From positions 4,464,001 to 4,528,000 of the forward strand of contig OZ176051.1 of NCBI GenBank assembly GCA_964247055.1: a stretch of DNA of 64,000 nucleotides, in the 5' to 3' direction. A model generated the notes under the pieces. It had not been told where the DNA came from, made no database searches, and saw only the letters and a program-made list of their open reading frames with translations. Shown here piece after piece: positions 38,201 to 49,530 of this stretch (position 1 is the first letter of the stretch; each line of letters starts with the position of its first letter). Origin of the DNA: Paragordius varius. Taxonomy: Eukaryota > Nematomorpha. The position numbers and the translations under genes are program-made.

Positions 38201-38731
38201 ATATATAATTGAGTGTGTGTTTGTCCATAATTATAGAAACAAATTTATTATTAGAGGAAAAAAATGTTAAATTCAACCGGTTGTAGTTTTTTACACATAC
38301 TCTACTACATGCCAATTAGCTAAAAATAATGTGAATTGGCCAACAATAAGTAGATACAGTTATTTCTTTTTGCAAGGCCTAACGTTGAATTTTTTTTAAA
38401 GAAAATTATTAAACAAGATTTTAAAAGTATGGTTGTCTTTGTGCAGTAAAAAATATTTGTCTTTATAATTTTAACTTTTTATATAGGTTCTGCCATCCTG
38501 GGAACCATGGCTCAATTCTTTTTGTTTATGGCACTTAGGGTTGAGAATGCCGGTGTAATTGCTGCAGTCAATAGTTTAACTATAGTCTTTACTATTGTAC
38601 TGCAAATTATGGTACAACGTAAAATACCGCCTTGGACTAGTTTTATTGGCTCATTGATTATCATAATAGCTATATGCCTTTTTGGTTACCGTAAATGGTT
38701 ACGGGAAAAGGAGAGACTTCGCGAAAAGTAG
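35287..38731 (+). CDS. SLC35G-like EamA/DMT-family membrane transporter
   Basis: Exons: 35287-35357, 35380-35486, 35509-36082, 37327-38021, 38487-38731 (or to donor 38727). Introns are 22, 22, 1244 and 465 nt, all frame-preserving, giving 563 residues to TAG 38729-38731. The ~10-TM drug/metabolite transporter fold is recognisable. The first half has SPFLGIFLGICSCLCIAFAS, NVRMVMQLLLSVPFLIY, CISGTIGVTCLTFALSYAPI and GDSSAISYTSPVYVAILARI, the usual end of the first EamA repeat. The second half has LGLCFAFISSILTAVAMVTI, then after a large loop GSAILGTMAQFFLFMALRVE and GSLIIIIAICLFGYRKWLRE. The substrate is unknown; the family is sometimes linked to acylated or nucleotide-sugar-like solutes. An inserted hydrophilic loop of about 130 residues after the second-half TMs (N-glycosylation-like NGT, NIT) makes it longer than the ~365-residue vertebrate members. 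The best start is ATG 35287, found by walking back through two mini-introns. Confidence 0.85.
36181..36960 (-). mobile_element. LINE fragment in the transporter's fourth intron-exon gap
   Basis: The reverse strand translates in pieces to IEKAQKFTYLGDTISAQGSS, then TYACETWQINKH. Both are conserved blocks downstream of the reverse transcriptase active site in RTE/CR1-like LINEs. The coding is broken by many stops. It lies antisense in the 1244-nt intron 36083-37326 and probably accounts for that intron's length. Confidence 0.7.
38400..38486. mobile_element. MITE right end forming an intron's 3' end
   Basis: AAGATTTTAAAAGTATGGTTGTCTTT and TATTTGTCTTTATAATTTTAAC match the right terminus of the MITE at 10040-10322 (CAAAGTATGGTTGTCTTTTTT ... 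TTTGTCTGTATAATTTC). The acceptor used at 38485-38486 lies directly at the terminus. Confidence 0.5.
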
Positions 38732-39019
38732 GAAATATGATAGTTTCATATTTGGTTTAATATCCATTTGCTGAAATATTCAGTTTTTACAAGAGTATTT
38801 TATGTGGGTAGCGATTTGGCTGATAATTACACTTTTTACACTTGTAAAATTTGTTATATATTAAATACAACTTTACTTAATAATATTTATAATTGCTTAG
38901 ACTTATGATTTGATATGGAAATAGAATTAATTTATGAATTTTTTATTACATCACAAAAAATAACGCATTTTCTTATTATTTTGGTAGTTTTTTGATAAAT
39001 ATATATCATACCCTTGTAG

Positions 39020-40448
39020 ATTAATCCACAAATTATCAATCGGACAACGTTCAATAGTTGTTCCTGGGAGTCAAGCACATTTAGAATTATTGACTACCAA
39101 TCAACTACGGATAGAGAATAGGCGTAGACGAAATTTTTTGAAGAAAAGTCTTTCCATCGATAATACTAATGTAGCGAATGCATATCGAAACGCCATGTAC
39201 CCAACTGAATCTTTGGAAAATGTTCCAGTAAGGCAACCCTCATATCAAACGGTTCATAAACACGCTCCTAACTTCAATAACACGAGACAATCATTACCAG
39301 CGCGGAGAAAACGGTATATAGATGCGGTTAGGGCAGGGCGTTGGCCTGTCTTATCTTCGTCCTCGATGATATCTAAAACAAATTCCCTGTGCGATTTTGA
39401 TGAACATCACAAACGCAATGATAGCCAAAGTCCCCTCCCCGATAAGAAAAATCATCATGAAAATGGGGAAGGTAGCAAATCCAGTAATGTTTCCCGCGCT
39501 GCAACACCCCAAAATATGATACCTTTGACTTGTGTCACACAAATACCTCCTCCTTCTACCGCCACCCTAAGTGGATTGAATGTGTATAGCTCACTAAGGA
39601 GTATCCCGCCCTGTCTTGATACCATAGAGGAACAACGCAAAAGACCGCTAAAATGGATCAAAGGCAATAGCCTTGAAGAAGAAACAGGAGACGTATTTGA
39701 CGAGGAAGAAGACGATGATCTAAACTATGATATAGAAAATGCCCAGTTAAATACGCCAACTTTACAAGGAGGCGAAAATAATGAAAGACTGGCGGACCTT
39801 GAGAGGAGGTTAACACCCTTACCGGAACACGAAACTCTTGATTTATCGGCTTTGAATAGCGCAAAAACTGGCGCGAACGAAAAAATCACAAGCAAAAATA
39901 ATACAGGCACACAAATGAATGAAGAAAAAACAGCGATTACAACGTTTGATACATCGACAACCACCGCTAAACGCAAACGAAGGGAAAGTCTAATCTCCAA
40001 CATTTTGTCATCTATCCAAAATATTTTCGCTTCAACTAGCGGCGTTGCATCTAACCAGCCTTCACCATTGCCTTTAACACTTAAATCTAATACGGCTACT
40101 ACTATGTCCGAACATCCCACAAAACGAGCGAAACACAAGTTTAGATCAAATCAAGGAGCAAACGCTGATTTACTTCAACGTTCAAATACTTTAACGAATG
40201 CCGCTTTGGGCCATGCGCCTTTCCACATATATCACGATACTTTACCTGCTAAGTTTAGAAAATTTTCAGTTAATGATGCCAATATGTTGGATGCATTGGA
40301 TTTGGAAACTGATTATTTGGAACAACTCATGAAAAATGGCGAGTTTGAAGGCGACGATCATAACCTAGATGATTTAAGTGATAGTAATGAAGATTTGTGG
40401 AATGAAAATCAATTGACAGTTAATACTGTTATTGTTCCACAACTGTAG
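39020..40448 (+). CDS. Probable C-terminal tail exon of the SLC35G-like gene
   Basis: An open frame of 476 codons begins right after an acceptor at 39018-39019, ends at TAG 40446-40448, and has no in-frame ATG in its first ~59 codons, so it needs an upstream exon. A donor at 38728 (GAA AA|GTAGG), just before the transporter's TAG, joins it in phase 2 (AA+A = Lys). That gives REKERLREK-LIHKLSIGQR and a protein of 1,038 residues; the skipped intron is 292 nt. The tail is hydrophilic and disordered-looking: many Ser/Thr/Asn, RRRRNFLKK, PARRKRYIDAVRAGRW, an EEEDDD acidic run, AKRKRRESLISNIL and a C-terminal acidic segment. It has no domain I recognise. It could also be a separate gene with a remote 5' exon, or an alternative terminal exon. 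Confidence 0.65.
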
Positions 40449-41578
40449 TCGAAATAGATTTAGTATCAGTAATTATATCCATTTTTAAAATGAAAGTTTT
40501 TGCATTTCATTTCCAAAAAATATTCATTGTTATATTTTTTATCAATCAATTATAAGCACGGGTTTCATTCACCCTTTATAAATTAATATTTAATACTCAA
40601 AGTTAACCAAATTATTTATATATATATTTTTGTTCATTACTACACCTACTACAAATCAGTATTAACAGTATTTACCATCTTATTTATTTTTTAACATATG
40701 TAACAAATAAATGTCATATACCCCTAAGACTGCATTTTGTTGCCAATATATATATTTTCTGGGAAAAAATATATAAATGCGACTTTTTTGGGGGACCCAT
40801 TAGTAATAATTCCATATCAACCTTTGGCTTAAAATCGAAAATTCGCAATTTCAGCGGATATTATGCTAAGTAATGTTTTTGTTGGAGGCTAAATGCTTAA
40901 TCTATAAATATGTTTAAAATTATATTTTAGATGATTAATGTTTGTATCTTATTTTTTTAACTTCCAACGTTTCTTTTTTTAGGATTGAGATCTATAATAG
41001 GCACAGGAGCCATAAAAATTTTCAATATAGGATAGTAGATTATCACATTCAAATTTTTTTTTGAAAATGGCATAATTGTTAAAGCGCATTTCAATGTAAT
41101 TTATAGCCATGCTTATAGAAAGATAAAAAAAATTAGAGATATTTCCCTGCCTAATTCGATGTCGCTATTCTATCATTACAAAATTTGAGTTTAGAGTTTG
41201 TTCGCTATTAACTTTATTTTCTTTTAAGAATAAGTATATCTGGTATAGAGTTCACTTTGGAACATGAGTTTAAAAATTGATATAAAGGGAGATATTTGAT
41301 GGCTTAAATTTATGTAGAAGTGTTAATTTCTATATAATATGGATCAATTATTGGGCAATATATAAAGATGATGCAAAATGCAACAATTTAACTCAATAGG
41401 TCTTTGATAAACCTTGATTAGTGTGTAAAAATTTTATTCCTGTTTTTGTTTAAGGCCTTTAACACCATATTTTTTAAAAAACTTTCCATGCTTTTTACTA
41501 ACATAAACCTTTAATATTTTTAGAAAATATATAAGCGATCTATATATACTCCGTTTAATTCTAAAAAAATTCATATAA
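40449..41578. other. Intergenic AT-rich DNA
   Basis: No gene recognised. The first part presumably contains the 3' UTR of the preceding exon. Confidence 0.5.
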
Positions 41579-42309
41579 CAGTAAAAATAAAAATTATACA
41601 GCCACACGTAAAAACATACAGACAAATATTTTTTTTCAAATTACAAACATACTTTTAAACACTTAATTTTTCATATAAACGTATAATTGTAAAATATGTA
41701 GTTGAATATATATTAATATAACAACATTTTTAAGATATAACACTTGACCCTTGGGGGTAATTTTAAGGGTAAATTAAAAATAAAATATCTTAAAAAATAT
41801 AAACATTGGGAAATTTTATAATATGCATTCTTTAGCCTTTAAAGCGCTTGATACAATTTTTTTAAAAAAATTTAATATTATAAAAAAATCCCAAACTTTT
41901 TTGCCGCATTTTTTTTAAATTTTTATTGAATCGTGAATGCAACAGGCAAATAAATTTACATTATGGTTAAAAAATATAAAATTTAATAATTTTACTTTTG
42001 TCATCTTTTATCAGCTGTTTGTTTAAATCAGCTTTTGGAGCTCAATGAATTGGGGACTCTATGAGTTCAAAAACTAAAATTAAATTTCCTTTAAATACAG
42101 AAGAAGAGGGGGTTTAAGGATTAAATTTTAACCATAACAGCTTTAAAACAGAGTAGATTGCTTACTACTTTAAGCTTTGGCTTGGAAAAATATCCTGAAA
42201 TGTCATCGCACGTACAATAAATTGCAAATGTAAGGAAGTGTTAAAATTATGGAAAAAAATATTTTTCTGTGTTTTTACATTTTGTCTGTTTAATTATATA
42301 TTTTACTCT
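41579..42309. mobile_element. Long member of the AATTATACxGACAAA TIR family
   Basis: The left end CAGTAAAAATAAAAATTATACAG and right end TTTTGTCTGTTTAATTATAT then TTTTACTCTAC are inverted. Length about 730 bp, longer than the 230-280 bp copies. The interior includes a block (41830-42060) also found at 2640-2900. No transposase was seen. Confidence 0.55.
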
Positions 42310-42985
42310 ACTTTATGACCATAAAACACATTTACAAATGAAATGAAATAAAAATTGTAAAAATTTAATTAATATGACTGTGAAAATAAGGTTTATCTGG
42401 AAATTATATAATAATATAAAAATAGCACATTCGTCAAAAACTCAAATATTGCTATTTAAAAATTTTGTCCATGAAACGCTGTTTCCATATTTTTGGCAAA
42501 CAAAATTCGCTAACAATTTTGCAAAGATCACTCACCCAAAGATATAAGGCTTGAAGCAATCATTATATTCTCGTTGAACATTGGCTTTATACACCCGTTT
42601 TAAAAACCAAAACAATGTTAAAAAACAGTCAAACCGCGGTTTCAAATGGTGCCAAAAATATGTTTTTTTAATTTTCACAGTAATATTTTATTTTTTGTTA
42701 TCTATTGAATTTAATATATATTTTTATAGATTTTTCAGAAAAGGTAGCATACTAAAGATCTATATGGTAATAATCATTGGTCAGTTCACATTAGTGTTTT
42801 ATCATAATTAAGCATCTGTAAAAATCTAAAAAGACCGAAATCGGAACATTTATGTAAAATACCATGGGACAAGAATCAGAATATGTTTATCAAAATAATT
42901 GGAGCCGGAATTAATTTGCAAAAAAACAATTCATCCGGAAGTGATTAAAAATAATTTAGTAAATGTGATTCCGTTGCCAATCACT

Positions 42986-43995
42986 CACCTGTATTCATAA
43001 GTTATTACCGGTTTGACTAAGTGAAGACGTCAGGGAAAAGTACGATGATGATTAATTCAATACAGACCCTGTTTAGTTCATCTAACATTAATTTAAGGAT
43101 TCACAATTTAAACCAAAAAACTGATGTTTAACATTTCTGTACATGTCAAAGTTTGTGTCTAAGAAAAACATTTGTAGCACGCATAGCCATCAAAAAGGGT
43201 GTTGAAAGTTGTCGGTTTTTGATTAACTGATTAACACAGACATGGTTTTGATTATAAAAAGTTTAATTTAGAGTGTGAGCGCTGGAAAGAGATCAGTGCA
43301 AGAGTTATTGGATGATGATTCACCTAAAACTCGAAGGCGATTGGCACAAGCATTACATGCATTACAAAAAACAATGAAAGATGTCTGCTAGCAATAACAG
43401 AGACAAATAATTTCGATAAAAGGGTTTCATACAATTTAATTGAGGGTCGAATCGAAAATCGCAAAGTCCCTAGAGCCTGCTTCAACGACACAATAAAATC
43501 ATTTTTACATGAAAAACGAGTGATGAGAAATAACTTTGTTTTGTTAATCGGAAGGGGAAAAATCGTGACTCTCACTTTGCCAAGCCGCTCCATCCACAAT
43601 AAGCCAATTCGCTCCGGCAAGAAAACCATACGCTGTGTTTGGTTGGACCAAATCGGTATAAAATTCCGTGAAATTGTTAATTCACAAGACCATCGCTAAC
43701 ATTTATTCTATCATACATTAATCGAAAAACCGGAATGAGCAAAACATGGCTAAGTGATTTTGTTACATCAAAAAGCTTCCTCTTCAGCAAAACTCTGAAA
43801 AACACCTAAAATAGCCTTAGATAATTTTTCTGCATCCGCTGAGATTTCCTGACTGTCGCCATCTGACTAATAGCACATTGGAACACACCCTCCAGAACAG
43901 CATTTTAAAAATGTTAAAAACGTTGAAAAATGGCTTGACAAACGGTTTTTAACACAATTGCTGTTTTCCTCATATTCAGGATATTCTTTATGATG
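42986..43995 (+). mobile_element. mariner-type DNA transposon fossil (copy 2)
   Basis: The left end, CACCTGTATTCATAAGTTATTACCGGTTTGACTAAG, matches copies 1 and 3. Transposase traces on + include a Leu-Leu-Asp-Asp-Asp block near 43300 and, at about 43890-43950, HFKNVKNVEKWLDKRF, the C-terminal HFxxxxxVxxWLD block of mariner transposases. The coding is broken in several places. The right terminus is not clear. Confidence 0.75.
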
Positions 43996-44333
43996 GAAAT
44001 AATTATTATCATACATATGATAAATATATAACGCTGTTTCATTTCTATCAGCTCCATTATACACGGTGCCACATTCATTTCAAGAAATATAGGAATTGTC
44101 TTAAAATATTGATTTTATCTCTATTTAAAAAACTATATAATAAGCTAATTAGTTAAATAATTTCAACCTATTATTATTTTTTATTTTGTCACCCCTAATT
44201 TGGCCAGTAATGAAAAAACTTTTAAATATTTCAATTATAAATACAAAAAGAATTTATGATTAATAAAAACATCAATCTATAAAGCATCAAATGGATCCAT
44301 TTGATTTTCATACTATCCGCTTCTCAAAATAAG

Positions 44334-44882
44334 TTAAATACACCAACAAAACAGTGATTTGCAACAACAACAAAGACATACGCAGAGGAATATTAATAGG
44401 ACGATAACTAAACCTGGCAGTGCGAGGTAAAGTAAATACTTTTGAGATATAATACATGTTGGGTAATACGTATCAGCTAAAGTACATTGATTGGCCCAGG
44501 TAGGGAGTAGTTTTCCGATAGGATATATGTGACAACTTTTATCAGTTGAACAAAAGAAGCACGAAACATTGAAATTGGGCTTCGTTACATTTTTCATGCC
44601 GCTAGGAATGTTGTTGGTTATATTTCTCAATGGTCTGTAAGCTAAACATTGTTTACAACTTGTGTTGGAATACAGCAGACATGGGTCCATATTTTTTCCA
44701 TGTGGATCTAGAATGTTCATAAATTGGGAAATTTGGGGCAAATCCCTTTTCGATACTCGTGTTTCATAGGCATCAAAAAAATTTATATAAGAGATTGTGA
44801 AATAATAGCAAATAAAAAGAATGTTCCAACATTTTGAAAAGTCACATTGAAAACTAAATTTATTTTTAAAGGTTGAAAGCAT
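44334..44882 (-). CDS. PTTG1IP-like single-pass membrane protein with PSI-type Cys-rich ectodomain
   Basis: A single exon of 182 codons. Residues about 20-36 form a hydrophobic N-terminal segment (WNILFICYYFTISYINFF), likely a signal peptide. The ectodomain carries the plexin-semaphorin-integrin-like Cys pattern of PTTG1IP (pituitary tumor-transforming 1 interacting protein, PBF): DPCLLYSNTSCKQCL, then NVSCFFCSTDKSCHIYPIGK and a C at QCTLADTYYPTCI. N-glycosylation motifs (NTS, NIT, NVT, NVS) are present. A TM helix YLLYLALPGLVIVLLIFLCV is followed by CLCCCCK, like the poly-Cys juxtamembrane run in vertebrate PTTG1IP. The ~70-residue Arg/Glu-rich cytosolic tail of vertebrates is missing: the frame stops after KSLFCWCI. 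A donor-like GTGTAT at the end could add exons, but I could not find an in-frame one. In vertebrates the protein helps move PTTG1 to the nucleus. Confidence 0.75.
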   Translation of the reverse strand: MLSTFKNKFSFQCDFSKCWNILFICYYFTISYINFFDAYETRVSKRDLPQISQFMNILDPHGKNMDPCLLYSNTSCKQCLAYRPLRNITNNIPSGMKNVTKPNFNVSCFFCSTDKSCHIYPIGKLLPTWANQCTLADTYYPTCIISQKYLLYLALPGLVIVLLIFLCVCLCCCCKSLFCWCI

Positions 44883-45324
44883 TATATGTGGTTAACATTA
44901 TCAAAACTAAACAATATAAATTTTGTTGTTTATTAACAAGTGTGAAACTTAATATATATGTGTTATACATAAGCGTTACGTAACTCGACATACGTTGCCA
45001 ATCGACTTATCAATGACAGTTTATAACAACATCAACTATATATGGCTTAAGGATTACAATCTCAAGTATTTAATTGATATTTACAACCTTAATTAAGTTT
45101 TAATTTGTTGTTAGACTTATTTATAAATGTAGAAGAGTTAACTTAATTTGTGTCATTTTACCTAAAATTTAAACTCCTAAAAAAGCTTTGAAACAGAATC
45201 TTAGATTAAGAGGTTAGTTTATAATAGTCACATAAGTTGAAGCGTTGTAGACCCCAGTCATAAAAGATGGTCTTTCTGCTGTTCGTCCAAATCTCAAAAT
45301 GCCTGTTTAGTTTGCTTGAATATA
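44883..45324. other. Upstream region of the PTTG1IP-like gene
   Basis: 442 bp of AT-rich DNA between the gene's start codon and the next mariner; no motif stands out. Confidence 0.5.
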
Positions 45325-46417
45325 CCACGTATAGTCATAAGTCATTACCAGTTTGAGTAAGAAAAGCCGTCAGCATAAAATACGGCCGATTAATTATAAA
45401 TAGGCGCCATTTTGTTCATTTGACATTGTAAATACGCAAAGTTGAGTCTGTCAAAAACTAGTCTTATTTTATGATTCAATATGACAAATTTTGCATTTGC
45501 GGGTCGCGTTGCTTTTCTTATTCCATCAGAATAAAAGGCTCTTAAAATAGTAAAACCATATGGTGTACATGCTCCTTCGATCAATTATACAAAACATAGT
45601 TTCGAAAATTTAATATTTGGGATTATGTGAAAAAAAGTGGGACTTTAGTACAAGACACAAATTGGATGACGATATAACTTAAACTCTAATAAATATTTCC
45701 ATACACATCACAAAAAATCAGTTTGAGTCAACGATCAAAAGGAAAAACTTATAAACTAGGTGATCCCACACAATTTGAATAAAGTTTAAATCGAATATCG
45801 CAAAATAACTTGTCCTGCTTCAATGACACGAAAGATAATCGTTTTATCGAATTACGAGTAATGAAAAGTGGCTTTATTTTGACTAAGCTGAAAAAATCGT
45901 CGCTTTCACCTTCCGGTTTATAAACATTAAGGCCAAATCGTTTTAGCAAGAAGACTATATTCTGTGTGTGGTAGCAGAAGGACATTGGTTTCATAAACTT
46001 TTAAAACCCGGTGAAAGTGTTAATGCACAACTCCTCAACAAATGATGAATTTTCACCATACATAGAAAATGTTTTTGTTAATTGACAATGCTCCGTTCGA
46101 TAAAGGAAAACCAGTGAAGGACAGCTAAAAATCCCTTTGATATCAAATTCTTGATTTGCTGTACTCTCCTGACCTGGTGCCATTTAATTATTATGTCAAT
46201 GGGGGGACACTCGCAGCGCAGCATTTTAATAATTTTGAGACGTTGTAAAATTACTTGAATGGTTTTCCGCAAAAGACAAACAGTTATTCTGGTATGGCAT
46301 TCATATATCAAATGAGAGATGGCCGAAATTTGTAGAAACCAATAAAATCAAAATAAATGGATTTTTTTCAAAATTACGTGCTTTTTAGCAAAAACGGTAG
46401 AGACTTAAATACACCTG
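45325..46417 (+). mobile_element. mariner-type DNA transposon fossil (copy 3, near full length)
   Basis: Begins CCACGTATAGTCATAAG directly after TATA. Ends near GACTTAAATACACCTG, whose inverse (CAGGTGTATTTAAGTC) matches the left end of the family. Length about 1.09 kb, near the ~1.3 kb of intact mariners. + strand traces of transposase at about 46070-46200 include a DNAP-like GACAATGCTCC segment and CTCCTGACCTGGTGCC (PDLVP). It is broken in several places. Confidence 0.75.
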
Positions 46418-47269
46418 CTCGTTTATTATATCAATTTTGATGTGTTGTAAATACGGGTGCCACATTAAGGGTCATGTTCTAAAAATATTTTTGGAGTTTT
46501 TATGATCCTTAAAAAAACGGTTTGAAAAATGTATTTGCTTTTTCTTCAAGATGACTAAAAAGAGAAATCTAAAGTTTTGAAAAATATATTATAAATTTTA
46601 ATTAATTAATTAAGATATATTTTATCTGAAAAATAATTTGAAAGAAATTTATTCGTTATAATCAATTATTTTGCGGAAATTTACAATTTTTCCTATTTTG
46701 CGTTACCATATATTTGCAATATCTTGGTATTTGCAACCTTAAATTTTGTTGAAATTATATCTTAGGCCTGGGGATAACTGATCTTGAATATTTACTGTTT
46801 TCTAAAATACTAATATATCATAAATGATGAATGATAAAACGAAAACTTTTTTAATAAAATAAAGCTGTTCATCACATTTGTATTAATGTTAAAAGCCATA
46901 GATTTTTTAGGTGATATGCATTAATATTTTAGAATATATTTTGAGTTATTTAATGCTAAGTTTTATATAATATACATTATATATACATGGCACAAATTTG
47001 GGTGGCATCATACAAAAATATCCTGCTGAAATCAATATATACTGATAAATAAATGCATCGGATTTTCTACTTTTGATTTTGGGCTTTACGAGTAATTTAA
47101 GAAAGTGATTTTTACTTTTGTTATAATTTCTATTATCGTTTCTCATAATTATTGCGCGCGAAATAATTTTTTTATAAAAGTTAAATGTTTCATTTGATAA
47201 AACATCAATATAATAAATTTACAAATTCAGTATTAGTCTCCCTCTAAAATGGTTTAGACGCAAAAATGG
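46418..47269. other. AT-rich DNA with an isolated foldback terminus
   Basis: At about 47035-47130, TATACTGATAAATAAATGCATCGG ... GGGCTTTACGAGTAATTTAAGAAAG resembles the arm end of the foldback family at 52131-53275. No gene seen. Confidence 0.45.
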
Positions 47270-47830
47270 CCAGATTGCGATATAAGTACTTTTTATATGC
47301 TAGATTATGGAAGCAAATAAATTATATTTTACAATGCACACAAATAGAAGATCCTAATGAAAAATATATACACTGATAAATAAATGTATAAGGATTTTAA
47401 TAGTGTTTTTGGTTTTGGTTCTTACGAGTGATATACGACAATTATTATCACTTTTGTGGCAACTGCACCATATCAGAATAATGAAAAAATTCGCGCATAT
47501 TTTGCTAAATAAAATATACTTGAAGAACGCTAAATGTTGGCTTCAAATAATATCACTTAAATATATTATAATCTAAATATAGCAAAATTTTACAAAATTT
47601 TAAAATTTAGATGTGGGTATCTGTCTAAAATGGGCAAGTTTTCTTAACCTTATATCAAAAATGCCAATATTTAGCAAAAAAATTGAATATGTGCCAATTT
47701 TTGACATTAAAAAAATATATTTATTAAATAAATGGATATTTTGCTTAAAACTTAATTTATAGAAAAGTTTTGGCGAAGTGAGTTTCATGGCATTTCGAAG
47801 CATGGTGGAACTGTATTACATTACATTTTT
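47270..47830. mobile_element. Partial copy of the CACTGATAAA foldback family
   Basis: Contains CACTGATAAATAAATGTATAAGG, TTTTTGGTTTTGGTTCTTACGAGTGATATA, GCACCATATCAGAATAATG, GATGTGGGTATCTGTC and ATGGGCAAGTT in the same order as the arms at 52131-53275 and 23205-24375. Only one arm is present. Confidence 0.6.
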
Positions 47831-47889
47831 TATAATAATAAAATTCTATCATTCTGAACATTTCTATTTGTGAGAGTAGATGTTAATCA

Positions 47890-48540
47890 TCATTGTATTA
47901 TAAAGAACTGCGGTGGATTTATATGAATAAATTGTATTGTTAAATTATAAGGGTGCACCTTTAGGAGTAAATTGCTATAACAATCAAGATTTTTGCAACA
48001 TGGACGGGCTGATAGGGGCTCAATTAAAAAAGCGTTAGATACTGCCTGTCCCATACCGAAATCGTGTTTCATAGCCAACAAATGTTCAAAAAATATTTTC
48101 ATACATGAATGGGGCGGAATTAAGGGGTTGAAAAAATGGCTTACTCTCCCTCCTCGCATTTATAAATAACAAAAAAACTTTATTTGCATGGGCTTAGACG
48201 GTTCCCAAAAAATTGCTTCAATGTCAATATTATTATAAAGCCCCTATTTCCACACTAAAAAGTTATCTTTAACCGCATGCTACAAAATACTATAAAATAC
48301 CCTTAAAATTTGTCACATTTTAATATTTTTAATTTGCTTTTATCCAATAATGTCTCTCATAATTTGGGATATCTTTGCATTAGAAATTATACAGCTCCAG
48401 GATTTGACAGGCATGCTCCCTGCGGCATATTTACACAGAATGATCCTTACCGCCTTCCTACGCTTTTAAATGCACAGGCAGGGCATTTAGCGAAGTGTAT
48501 GAATGTTAGTTTTCTGGAGCTACCTATAAACTTTTAGTAT
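47890..48540. other. Less AT-rich segment, unassigned
   Basis: Two patches of more complex sequence. On the reverse strand 48159-47890 is open for 89 codons (HSCMKIFFEHLLAMKHDFGM, ARPCCKNLDCYSNLLLKV). On the forward strand 48340-48537 is open (APGFDRHAPCGIFTQNDPYR). Base composition stands out from the neighbourhood, but neither translation matches a family I know and splice context is not convincing. It may be a decayed gene, mobile element or structured RNA. Confidence 0.25.
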
Positions 48541-49530
48541 ATTATTTTTTAACACTTTGATTCAAATTGGGGTCTCTAAATACGCCAGACTAAACTTGAA
48601 TTAGAATTTTTATAAAACTACTGAAGGAAACGGTCCCAATTTAAATTTAGGCTTCTATCCTAATAAAAATTATATAAATATGCCAAAATATCTAAATAAA
48701 ATTTTGTGTTCCATGTCAAACTACTTCGACGCCATTTTTATTTTACTAAATTTTTGCAAAATATCGTCCTCATTTAATTTTAAGGGTAAAATTAAAGCTA
48801 ATTTTTTATTTAAACTAACATTGATAGAAATAGAAAAAGCGGTTTGTTTTGTATTATTTTTTAATTTTAACATTGCACACATGTCAGGTTGACTAAATTT
48901 TTGCCTTTCGGTTTTAGCTTAAAATAATAATATCAATTATTTTCGAATGAAGTTTTTTATATATTTCGGTTTATTAATGTCATATAAGTGCAAAATTTTG
49001 CCATGGTTGCGATTCCTTTCATATTTTTTAAAGAATTTAATTGTCAGTCTACCTTAATTTGATCGAAGAACTAAAATGAATGTGTTGTATTCAAGTATAA
49101 ATATTATTTAAAAAGCACCTAAATTCGACAAAAGATATTCCCGTAATTTTTTGATATCTAACATATTTTCAAAAGTATAAAATTCACAATGTCCATCTTT
49201 TAAGGTACCACAAGAATACTGATATATTTTAATATATTGAGATATTTTAGCACAAAATTACTTATGTTCGTTGGTATAAATTAATTTTGTAAAAAATATT
49301 TAAAAAAGTGATAATTATATATAAAATTTTATATAAAATTTTCTGAAACTAATTTTCGTGAGTTTTTCAAATATTAAAACCTTTTCTAACTGTAAAAATT
49401 AAAATAAATATAGTAAATATTTTTCTTAAAAAGTTTATTAGGTAAATATATTTTATGGCCTATTCCGACCGTAAAGTGTTTATTACATATGATTTTCATT
49501 GCTATTTCCTCCAAACTGTAGCGTGTTGGG
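48541..49530. other. AT-rich region upstream of RPS7
   Basis: No gene recognised. A pyrimidine-containing CTATTTCCTCCAAACTG just before the RPS7 ATG (49502-49518) could hold the transcription start. A TOP-like start is possible but unproven. Confidence 0.4.

Noticed and set aside
43867-44064. Reverse open frame as a further exon of the PTTG1IP-like gene
   Set aside because: Most of it is antisense to mariner transposase coding, and no acceptor gives a stop-free join.
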